Below, in pieces: positions 25,852 to 32,457 of a DNA stretch of 35,980 bases. Below the pieces are notes generated by a model. The model was given only the letters and a program-made list of their open reading frames with translations. It was not told the origin of the DNA and made no database searches. Where the stretch lies: assembly GCF_001557115.1 (NCBI RefSeq), contig NZ_LSKQ01000098.1:1-35980 (forward strand), given 5' to 3'. Within the stretch, counting starts at the first letter, position 1, and each line of letters starts with the position of its first letter. This DNA comes from Erythrobacter sp. CCH5-A1 (GTDB lineage Bacteria; Pseudomonadota; Alphaproteobacteria; Sphingomonadales; Sphingomonadaceae). Both the position numbers and the translations under genes were made by a program.

Positions 25852-26497
25852 GGCGCGCGAGCCCCTTCTGCTCCATCCGCCACTGCGCCATAGCGATGCG
25901 GTCCTGCCCGAAAAAGGGCTCGCCCTCGAACACCAGCGTAGGCACGCCCCAGTGGCCTGCCGCCTCGAGCGCGGCCTGGTTGGCCGCGATCTCCGTATCG
26001 AGCGCCGCCGCATCACCCGCCGCCTCGGCCTCAAGCGCGGCGAAATCGAGCCCGGCGCGGGCGGCCGCTTCGGCGAGGTGATCGCCCTCATGCCAGTCAT
26101 CCACCGTGCCCGACCAGATCACCGTCGCCACCTCGTGCGCGAAGGCGAGGCCCCGCCCCGCGCGCTCGGCCGCCTGCCCCATGCGGCACAGGCGGTGGAT
26201 ATGCGGCTGCTCCGCCGCGATCTCGCGGGTGGCGAGGTTCTGCACCACCGGATCTGGGCGCGGCCAGCGATAGGGGATGCCCAGCATCTGCGCCGAGCGG
26301 GCGGCGTCGATGAAGATGTAGCGCCCGACATTGGGGCTTCCGGTGAACAGGATCGAGGGATCGCGGATCGCGATCGGCAGCACCGTGCGCAGGGCGATGG
26401 CGAGGTCGTATTCCTCAGCCAGCGCGCGATAGCGCCCGACGGCGAGGTAGGAATAGGGCGAGCGAAAGCTGAAGAACAGATCGGTGTGGAGCGTCAT
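25841..26497 (-). CDS. 2-hydroxychromene-2-carboxylate isomerase / DsbA-family protein
   Basis: 218 residues from the ATG at 26497 (MTLHTDLFFSFRSPYSYLA). The FSFRSPYSYLA block carries the serine used by kappa-class GST-like HCCA isomerases in place of the DsbA CxxC. GVPTLVFEGEPFFGQDRI is the cis-Pro region and C-terminal strand of the family. Classical members isomerise a naphthalene-pathway intermediate with glutathione, but many homologues have unknown substrates. No other naphthalene genes are present. Its stop is overlapped by the hydrolase start. The upstream region is shared with the divergent marR gene. Confidence 0.85.
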   Translation of the reverse strand: MTLHTDLFFSFRSPYSYLAVGRYRALAEEYDLAIALRTVLPIAIRDPSILFTGSPNVGRYIFIDAARSAQMLGIPYRWPRPDPVVQNLATREIAAEQPHIHRLCRMGQAAERAGRGLAFAHEVATVIWSGTVDDWHEGDHLAEAAARAGLDFAALEAEAAGDAAALDTEIAANQAALEAAGHWGVPTLVFEGEPFFGQDRIAMAQWRMEQKGLARRGA

Positions 26498-26504
26498 GCC
26501 CGCC

Positions 26505-26510
26505 CTGCTA
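26505..26510 (-). promoter_or_regulatory. candidate -10 of the HCCA-isomerase gene
   Basis: On the minus strand TAGCAG at 26510-26505 ends exactly 7 nt before the ATG at 26497 and is part of GCTAGCAG, close to the alphaproteobacterial GCTANAWC -10. The following GGCGGGC might instead act as a weak ribosome-binding site. No good -35 was found. Confidence 0.3.
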
Positions 26511-26539
26511 GCGCGCTTCGCGGGCGGGGGCCAGTGTGC

Positions 26540-26575
26540 TTGAAGATGATAAGCCCACTTATTATAAGCCCGCGC
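26540..26575 (+). promoter_or_regulatory. marR promoter with overlapping ATAAG/CTTAT operator
   Basis: TTGAAG (26540-26545), a 17-nt spacer and TATAAG (26563-26568) form the best sigma-70-like promoter in the window, and the -10 ends 7 nt before the ATG. Overlapping it, ATAAG (26549-26553), CTTAT (26558-26562) and ATAAG (26564-26568) alternate as inverted half-sites, giving ATAAG-CCCA-CTTAT and CTTAT-T-ATAAG. MarR proteins bind such short palindromes in their own promoters, so autoregulation is likely. The minus strand also shows a perfect TATAAT at 26566-26561. Confidence 0.55.
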
Positions 26576-27025
26576 ATGAGCATCGAGACCGGCTACCGAC
26601 TCGCCGACAATTCGCGCCAGCTGCGCCGCCTGTTCGACGAGCGGGTGCGCGGCCTCGGCCTCACCGGGCCGCAGGCGCGGCTGCTGCTCTCGCTCGAGCG
26701 CCATCCGGACCAGAACCAGGCCTTCTATGCCGAACGGCTGGAGATCGAGCCGATCACCCTCACCCGCATCGCCGACCGGCTGGAGGATGCCGGCTGGATC
26801 GAGCGCCAGGCCGACCCCAGGGATCGCCGCGCGCGCATCCTTCACCTGACCGACAAGAGCCGCGGTATCGTGACCCGCCTGCGCGCCAGCGCCGAGGCCT
26901 TGTTCGAGGAGGTACTCGAAGGCTTCGAACCCGCCGAGCGCGCGCTGTTCGCCGCGATGCTCGACCGCATCGCCGCCAATCTCGCGGCTGCCCGCCAGCC
27001 CCAACCCGAGGCGCTCCATGGCTGA
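26576..27025 (+). CDS. MarR family transcriptional regulator
   Basis: 149 residues with the winged-helix layout: N-terminal dimer helices (TGYRLADNSRQLRRLFDERVR), helix-turn-helix (FYAERLEIEPITLTRIADRLEDAGWIERQ) and the wing with DPRDRRARILHLTDKSR. The ATG at 26576 has no Shine-Dalgarno and sits 7 nt after the -10, so the mRNA may be leaderless. An in-frame ATG at 26546 would lie inside the promoter and is less likely. The stop overlaps the emrA ATG by 8 nt, making a marR-emrA-emrB operon. It probably represses this operon until an aromatic or phenolic ligand binds. Confidence 0.9.
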   Translation: MSIETGYRLADNSRQLRRLFDERVRGLGLTGPQARLLLSLERHPDQNQAFYAERLEIEPITLTRIADRLEDAGWIERQADPRDRRARILHLTDKSRGIVTRLRASAEALFEEVLEGFEPAERALFAAMLDRIAANLAAARQPQPEALHG

Positions 27026-28094
27026 GGCCGATCCCGCCCGCGCGCCCGAGGCGGCGAGCGCCACGCCGCTCGCAGAAGCCAAGCCGCGCCGCCCGTGGCG
27101 CCGCTGGGCGCTGATGCTGATCGTCCCGCTCGCCCTTGCCCTTGGGGCGTGGCTCTACTGGCAGAGCCTTGCCGGCAAGGTTGCGACAGACAATGCCTAT
27201 ATCAAGCAGGACATGGTCTCGGTCAGCGCCGAAGTGGGCGGGCCGATCACCGAAGTGCTGGTCAAGGACGGGGACGAGGTGCAGGCGGGCCAGCTGCTGT
27301 TCCGGATCGATCCCGAACCCTTCCGGCTCCAGATCGCCGAGGCCAATGCCGCGATTGCGGGCGCGCAGGTCAATGTCATCGCTTTGAGGAACGACGCCGA
27401 CCTCACCGGCACCGACATCGCCGCCGCCCGCAGCGACGTGGGCTTTGCCGAAGCGCGGTTCGAACGGGTGCGGGCACTGCGCGAGAAGGGCTTCTCGACC
27501 AAGGCCGATTACGAGGCCGCCGAACAGGCCGTGGTGCAGGCGCGCGAGCGGGTGCGTCAGGCTGAGGACCGCCAGCGCGAGGCCCGCGCGCGGCTCGCGA
27601 GCGGCCCGGCCGTGCCCGGCGTGAATCCCGAGGTCGCCGCTGCCGAGGCGCGGCGCGCCAACGCCCAGCTTTCGCTCCGCCGAACCGAAGTGCGCGCGCC
27701 GGTCGCCGGGCGCATCGCTCAGGCGGACCGGTTGCAGATCGGCCAGCAGGCCGTCCCCAACCTGCCGGTGCTGACGCTGGTGCGGTCGGGATCGACCTAT
27801 GTCGAGGCGAACTTCAAGGAGACCGACCTTGCCGGCATGGCTGTCGGCCAGCGCGCCGAAATCCGCTTCGATGCCTATCCCGATCTGGTGCTCAAGGGCC
27901 GCGTCGCCAGCATCGGCGCGGGCACGGGGGCGGAATTCTCGGTGCTCCCGGCGCAGAACGCGACCGGCAACTGGGTCAAGGTCACCCAGCGCGTGCCGGT
28001 GCGAATCGCGCTCGAGGGCACAAGCCCGCGCCGGTTGATCGCCGGGCTCTCGACCGAGGTCACGGTCTACACCGACGAGGGCAAGAAGCCCTGA
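27018..28094 (+). CDS. EmrA-type HlyD-family membrane fusion protein
   Basis: 358 residues. A cytoplasmic Pro/Ala-rich start is followed by one membrane helix (about 31-49, LMLIVPLALALGAWLYWQS). Then come VATDNAYIKQDMVSVSAEVGG (EmrA-family start of the lipoyl domain), a coiled-coil hairpin to about residue 205, and the second lipoyl half with VRAPVAGRIAQ and the beta-barrel (FKETDLAGMAVGQRAEI). It links the EmrB transporter to the outer membrane. It overlaps marR by 8 nt and precedes emrB by 1 nt. Confidence 0.92.
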   Translation: MAEADPARAPEAASATPLAEAKPRRPWRRWALMLIVPLALALGAWLYWQSLAGKVATDNAYIKQDMVSVSAEVGGPITEVLVKDGDEVQAGQLLFRIDPEPFRLQIAEANAAIAGAQVNVIALRNDADLTGTDIAAARSDVGFAEARFERVRALREKGFSTKADYEAAEQAVVQARERVRQAEDRQREARARLASGPAVPGVNPEVAAAEARRANAQLSLRRTEVRAPVAGRIAQADRLQIGQQAVPNLPVLTLVRSGSTYVEANFKETDLAGMAVGQRAEIRFDAYPDLVLKGRVASIGAGTGAEFSVLPAQNATGNWVKVTQRVPVRIALEGTSPRRLIAGLSTEVTVYTDEGKKP

Positions 28095-28095
28095 C

Positions 28096-29682
28096 ATGGC
28101 CAGCGCCGCCGCGCCTGCCGCAGGATCGCTGCCCGCCCCGCCCGCTGCGCCGCGGCCCGATATCGCCGAGCTCGAAAGCGGCAACTATCCGCTGATGATC
28201 GTCGGCGTGATGGCGGCCTCGTTGCTCCAGATCCTCGACACCACAATCGCCAATGTGGCCCTGCCCCACATGCAATCCTCACTGGGGGCGACGGTCGACA
28301 CGGTTACCTGGGTGCTGACGAGCTACATCATCGCCTCGGCCGTCGCGCTGCCGCTCACGGGCTGGCTCGCCGACCGGATCGGAGCGCGGCTGCTGTTCAT
28401 CGGCTCGGTCGCGGGATTCATCCTCGCCTCGATGCTGTGTGGGATCGCGCAGAACCTCGAGGAGATGGTCGCCTTCCGCGCATTGCAGGGCGTGGCGGGG
28501 GCCTTCATCGCCCCGCTCTCGCAATCCTTCATGCTCGACGCCACCCGCCCCTCGCGCCACCCGCAGATCATGGCGGTGTGGGGGATGGGGATCATGATCG
28601 GCCCGATCCTCGGCCCCATCCTCGGCGGCTGGCTGACCGAGACCGCGAACTGGCGCTGGGTGTTCTTCGTGAACCTGCCGGTGGGTCTTGCCTCGCTGGC
28701 GATCCTGATCGCCTACTTGCCCAAGCGACCCAAGCGCGAGCGGCGCTTCGACCTTGCGGGCTTCATGCTGCTCGCGGTCGCGCTCGCCGCGTTCCAGCTG
28801 CTGCTCGACCGGGGGCAGCAGGAGGACTGGCTGGCCTCGGGAGAAATCTGGATCTACCTGCTGCTCACCCTCTCGGCGACGTGGATGGTGGTGATCCACT
28901 TCGCCACCGCCAAGGCTCCGATGTTCGAGCGCAAGCTCTTCGCCGACCGCAACTTCGCGATCGCGCTCGCCTTCATGATCGTGATCGGGATCGTGATGTT
29001 CGCGGTGATGGCGCTGCTGCCGCCGATGCTGCAGAACCTGTTCGGCTACGGCGTGATCGACACCGGGATCGTGCTGATGCCGCGCGGGGTGGGCATTCTG
29101 GTGTCGATGCAGATATCGGGCCTGCTGATGCGCCGCGGGGTCGATGCGCGCCCCGTTGTGGCGAGCGGCTTCCTGATCTGCGCTGTCTCGCTGTGGCAGA
29201 TGGCGCACTGGTCGCTCGAGGTCGATGCCATGCACGTGATCGTCAGCGGGCTCCTGCAGGGTCTCGGGATGGGCCTCGTCTTCATCCCCTTGCAGGTGAG
29301 CGCCTTTGCGACGCTCAGCCCCGCCCTGCGCACCGACGGCTCGAGCCTCCTGAACCTGTTCCGCTCATTGGGCGCCTCGGCGGGGATCGCGTGGATGACG
29401 GTGCTGCTCGCGCGCAACATTCAGGCCAGCCACGCCGACCTCGGCGCCAACATCACGGCGGCGACCGGGAGCCTTGTCGACTTCTCGGCCACCGAGCGCT
29501 TCCAGGTGCTGGGCGATACGGCGATGACCCTGATGGACGCCGAGGTGAACCGCCAGGCGGCGATGATCGCGTATGTCGACGATTTCTGGCTGATGATGTG
29601 GATCACGCTTGCCGCCGCGCCGCTCGCGCTGCTGATGAGGAAGAACGCGCGGCCCGCAGGACGGGTGGCGCTGTCGGAGTAG
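28096..29682 (+). CDS. EmrB-type DHA2 family multidrug MFS transporter
   Basis: 528 residues with about 14 hydrophobic helices, the DHA2 arrangement. LLQILDTTIANVALPHMQSSL is the family motif D1 in TM1. LADRIGARLLF is motif A between TM2 and TM3, and GPILGPILGGWLTE is motif C (antiporter). It should export drugs or aromatic compounds in exchange for protons, with EmrA. It starts 1 nt after emrA and ends 3 nt before the convergent trmO stop, so no room exists for a separate terminator. Confidence 0.93.
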   Translation: MASAAAPAAGSLPAPPAAPRPDIAELESGNYPLMIVGVMAASLLQILDTTIANVALPHMQSSLGATVDTVTWVLTSYIIASAVALPLTGWLADRIGARLLFIGSVAGFILASMLCGIAQNLEEMVAFRALQGVAGAFIAPLSQSFMLDATRPSRHPQIMAVWGMGIMIGPILGPILGGWLTETANWRWVFFVNLPVGLASLAILIAYLPKRPKRERRFDLAGFMLLAVALAAFQLLLDRGQQEDWLASGEIWIYLLLTLSATWMVVIHFATAKAPMFERKLFADRNFAIALAFMIVIGIVMFAVMALLPPMLQNLFGYGVIDTGIVLMPRGVGILVSMQISGLLMRRGVDARPVVASGFLICAVSLWQMAHWSLEVDAMHVIVSGLLQGLGMGLVFIPLQVSAFATLSPALRTDGSSLLNLFRSLGASAGIAWMTVLLARNIQASHADLGANITAATGSLVDFSATERFQVLGDTAMTLMDAEVNRQAAMIAYVDDFWLMMWITLAAAPLALLMRKNARPAGRVALSE

Positions 29683-29685
29683 CGC

Positions 29686-30180
29686 CTACCAGTAATCCGC
29701 CATGATCGCCCCCGCCCACTCGGGCTCGCGCACGTGCCCGCGCGGCGCGAAGCCATGCATCACCGGCTTGATGTCGAGCACCGGCGTCCCGTCGACCGCA
29801 TCGAGCCCGCGCACGGTGAGCCGCGTGCCTTCCACGGCGACGATCTCGCACGTCGTCAGGCCGAGCCGGTTGGGGCGGTTCTTGCCGCGCTGGGCGAAGA
29901 TGCCGACGAGCGGCCAGTCGGTGCGGCCGCGCGGATGGCGCGCGCCGGTCTCGATCTTGTCGTCAGGCACGCGGTCGAACAGGAAGATCACCTCGGCATG
30001 GCTGAAGGCGTCGAGGCCGGCGAGTGCCTCGGGGCCGAAGCGCACCGGGTCGAGCGCGATCACCGCCTCGACGCTGCCCCAGTCGTCGTCGACCACCTCG
30101 GCCCGCCCGCCGCGGACATGGCCGATCGGGTGAAGGGTGAAGCTGTCCGCCTCAACGGAAGAAGCACTGGGTTCCGGCAT
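29686..30180 (-). CDS. trmO: tRNA (N6-threonylcarbamoyladenosine(37)-N6)-methyltransferase
   Basis: 164 residues. LHPIGHVRGGRAEVVD, FSHAEVIFLFDRV, RHPRGRTDWPLVGIFAQRGKNRPNRLGLT and GTPVLDIKPVMHGF are the successive conserved blocks of the TrmO (TsaA/UPF0066) family. It methylates t6A37 of a threonine tRNA with S-adenosylmethionine. Its start overlaps the preceding lipoprotein gene by 29 nt, so it is probably translated in the same operon. The start is not certain within about 12 residues, because VEADSFTLHPIG is the first conserved segment. Confidence 0.9.
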   Translation of the reverse strand: MPEPSASSVEADSFTLHPIGHVRGGRAEVVDDDWGSVEAVIALDPVRFGPEALAGLDAFSHAEVIFLFDRVPDDKIETGARHPRGRTDWPLVGIFAQRGKNRPNRLGLTTCEIVAVEGTRLTVRGLDAVDGTPVLDIKPVMHGFAPRGHVREPEWAGAIMADYW

Positions 30181-30718
30181 GAAGCATCTCTACCTTGTCG
30201 CCCGCGATAAAGCCGCCGAGCGTCTCGCCGAGCGTGAATTCCTCGCCCAATGTGCTGCCCTCCACCTTGGCAAAGCCCGGCGCGGCCTCGACCGCGGCGC
30301 GCGGGCCTCCAAGTTGGACCGTCCCTGCAAGGCTGATCGTGCCGCTCGCCGCCGTGTCGCCATCCTGCGGCAGGTGCCAGTTCCAGCCCACGAGCTTGCC
30401 CTCCTGGAAATGCGCAGTGAGCCCGCCAGCATAGTCGGTGAAGGCCATCTTCCCCGCCCCGCATTCGGGGTTCTCGCCGCCGCGCAGCTTGGGGCCCAAT
30501 GCCTTGGCGAGCGCGGCTTCGACCTCGCTCTGCCCGGCGGCGAAGAAGAAGCTCTCGGGGCCTGCGCTGAGGCCGTCACCCCGCAGTTCGACCACGTTGG
30601 CGGCGACCGGCGCCTGCGCCGCCTCGCCCGTCGCCGCCGCATCGGGCGCGGCGCCGGTGTCGCATCCTGCCAGTGCCAGCGCGCCGGCAAGCGCGAGGAA
30701 AATCGGTCCCTTGTTCAT
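30152..30718 (-). CDS. lipoprotein of unknown function
   Basis: 188 residues from the ATG at 30718, with AAAGGAAA 7 nt upstream. The N-terminus MNKGPIFLALAGALALAGCD is a lipoprotein signal with the lipobox LAGC (Cys19), so the protein is lipid-anchored. After an Ala/Gly-rich linker the mature domain includes LRGDGLSAGPESFFFAAGQSE and a GNPECGAGKMAFTDYAGGLTAHF-like region with a Cys; another Cys lies near the end (GTQCFFR). I recognise no known family. Its ATG overlaps the stop of the upstream membrane-protein gene as ATGA. The 3' end overlaps trmO by 29 nt. Confidence 0.72.
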   Translation of the reverse strand: MNKGPIFLALAGALALAGCDTGAAPDAAATGEAAQAPVAANVVELRGDGLSAGPESFFFAAGQSEVEAALAKALGPKLRGGENPECGAGKMAFTDYAGGLTAHFQEGKLVGWNWHLPQDGDTAASGTISLAGTVQLGGPRAAVEAAPGFAKVEGSTLGEEFTLGETLGGFIAGDKVEMLHAGTQCFFR

Positions 30719-31320
30719 TGCGAATTTCCTTTCCACCAGCGCGCACCCGCTACCCAAGGAGCGACCAGCACAGCACTGAGGCCTGCTAACGCCATATCCT
30801 TCTGCGCGTCAAACATGTCGCCCTGCTCGCCGTTGTAAGCTCCCGCATCCTCCGGTGCGAGCGCGAGCGTCAGGCTCCATTCGAAGATCTCGTAAAGCCC
30901 GCCCACGGCGAGCACGAAGAGAAGCGCGAAGACCAGCGCCATGCGCGGCGACAGCCCCCAATAGCGCACGCCGCCCTCGACCATCGGGGCCATCGCCAGC
31001 GCGCCGAAGGCGAAGTGGACGAGGCGATCGAAATGGTTGCGCTCGCTCGCCAGCGCCGGAAGCCAAGTATCATAGGGCACGAAGCTGTAGGACCACCTCG
31101 CCGCCAATAGGTGCAGCAACACGAAAGCGGCGATGCAGGCGGCCGAGGCATTGCTGATCGGCGCGCGGCTGAGGGCCCGCCATGCGAAGGGCAGGCCCAC
31201 CGCGACAGGGCCGACCTGAAGCCAGGTGTTCGAAGGATAAAGCGCGCCCCAGGCACTCAGCGGAATGCCAAGTGCCACCGCTGCCAGCATCCAGCCTTGC
31301 GCCTTCGGCAGTGGCGGCAT
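30715..31320 (-). CDS. DUF2238 (YjdF-like) inner-membrane protein
   Basis: 201 residues, about six membrane helices. RNHFDRLVHFAFGALAMAP and LYEIFEWSLTLAL with later GEQGDMFDAQKDM are the family's conserved polar segments, with His/Asp/Glu residues placed in or near the membrane. The family has no established function. It is read 11 nt after asd and overlaps the downstream lipoprotein start, so the order asd, yjdF-like, lipoprotein, trmO looks like one operon. Confidence 0.88.
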   Translation of the reverse strand: MPPLPKAQGWMLAAVALGIPLSAWGALYPSNTWLQVGPVAVGLPFAWRALSRAPISNASAACIAAFVLLHLLAARWSYSFVPYDTWLPALASERNHFDRLVHFAFGALAMAPMVEGGVRYWGLSPRMALVFALLFVLAVGGLYEIFEWSLTLALAPEDAGAYNGEQGDMFDAQKDMALAGLSAVLVAPWVAGARWWKGNSQ

Positions 31321-31331
31321 GGGCGCCCGGC

Positions 31332-32357
31332 TCAGCCCTTCTTAAGGTGGCGGCGTCCGAGCAATTCGGCGATCTGCACCGCGTTCAGCGCAGCGCCCTT
31401 CCTCAGGTTGTCCGAGACCACCCACATGGTGAGGCCGTTCTCCACGGTCGGGTCCTCGCGCACGCGGCTGACGAAGGTCGCGGCATCGCCCACGCATTCG
31501 ATCGGGGTGATGTAGCCGCCATCCTCGCGCTTGTCGATCAGCATGACGCCCGGCGCCTCGCGCAGGATGTCCATCGCTTGTTCGGCGCTGAGTTCGTTCT
31601 CGAACTCGATGTTCACCGCTTCCGAGTGGCCGACGAACACCGGCACGCGCACGCAGGTGGCGTTGAGCTTGATCCGGGGGTCGAGAATCTTCTTGGTCTC
31701 GACCACCATCTTCCATTCTTCCTTGGTCGAACCGTCGTCGAGAAAGGTATCGATGTGGGGGATGACGTTGAAGGCGATCTGCTTGGTGAACTTGGCCGGT
31801 TCGACCGGATCGCCCACGAAAATGGCGCGGCTCTGCTGGAACAGCTCGTCCATTCCCGCCTTGCCAGCGCCGGAAACCGACTGGTAAGTCGATACCACCA
31901 CGCGCTTGATTGTCGCAGCGTCATGTAGCGGCTTCAGCGCCACCACCAGCTGCGCGGTCGAGCAGTTGGGGTTGGCAATGATGTTGCGCGCGGTGTAGCC
32001 GTCGATCGCGTCGGGGTTCACTTCCGGCACCACCAGCGGCACATCGGGGTCCATGCGGTAGAGCGACGAGTTGTCGATCACGATGCACCCGGCGGCGGCC
32101 GCCTTGGGGGCATATTCCTTGGCCGGGCCGCTCCCGGCGGCAAACAGCGCGATGTCCCAGCCGGCAAAGTCGAAATGCTCGATGTTCTTGCACTTGAGCA
32201 TCTTGCCGGTGTCGCCGAATTCGACTTCGGTGCCGACCGACCGCGACGAGGCGACCGCGGCGACCTCGTCGCACGGAAACTCGCGCTCGGCGAGGACCTG
32301 CATCATCTCGCGCCCGACATTGCCGGTCGCGCCGACCACTGCCACCCGGTAACCCAC
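31332..32357 (-). CDS. asd: aspartate-semialdehyde dehydrogenase
   Basis: 341 residues from a GTG at 32357, chosen because AGGAGA lies 7 nt upstream and MGYRVAVVGATGNVG is the family N-terminus; an upstream ATG is less suitable. The NADP loop GATGNVG, the active-site Cys in NPNCSTAQLV, and the late GHSEAVNIEFE (His) are present. It reduces aspartyl phosphate to the semialdehyde for lysine/diaminopimelate, threonine and methionine synthesis. First gene of a four-gene minus-strand operon. Confidence 0.96.
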   Translation of the reverse strand: MGYRVAVVGATGNVGREMMQVLAEREFPCDEVAAVASSRSVGTEVEFGDTGKMLKCKNIEHFDFAGWDIALFAAGSGPAKEYAPKAAAAGCIVIDNSSLYRMDPDVPLVVPEVNPDAIDGYTARNIIANPNCSTAQLVVALKPLHDAATIKRVVVSTYQSVSGAGKAGMDELFQQSRAIFVGDPVEPAKFTKQIAFNVIPHIDTFLDDGSTKEEWKMVVETKKILDPRIKLNATCVRVPVFVGHSEAVNIEFENELSAEQAMDILREAPGVMLIDKREDGGYITPIECVGDAATFVSRVREDPTVENGLTMWVVSDNLRKGAALNAVQIAELLGRRHLKKG

Positions 32358-32364
32358 TTGGCAT

Positions 32365-32370
32365 TCTCCT
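32365..32370 (-). promoter_or_regulatory. ribosome-binding site deciding the asd GTG start
   Basis: AGGAGA on the minus strand, 7 nt before the GTG at 32357. It is the only strong ribosome-binding sequence near the asd N-terminus and supports the GTG over the upstream in-frame ATG codons. Confidence 0.7.
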
Positions 32371-32386
32371 GTGTTTTCGCAGGCGC

Positions 32387-32414
32387 GAGATAGCGTGCGC
32401 TGGCCCGAGCGCAA
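32387..32414 (-). promoter_or_regulatory. candidate asd promoter
   Basis: On the minus strand TTGCGC (32414-32409) and TATCTC (32392-32387) are separated by 16 nt and lie 30 nt before the asd start. The match is moderate, and the region between asd and the S9 peptidase has no better pair. Confidence 0.35.
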
Positions 32415-32457
32415 CATCATTCGTCTTTGCGCAGACCTATACTTACTTCGGCCCGAT

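Noticed and set aside
26546..26575. In-frame ATG giving a 10-residue longer MarR protein
   Set aside because: It lies between the -35 and -10 of the best promoter, and the family N-terminus starts near ATG 26576.
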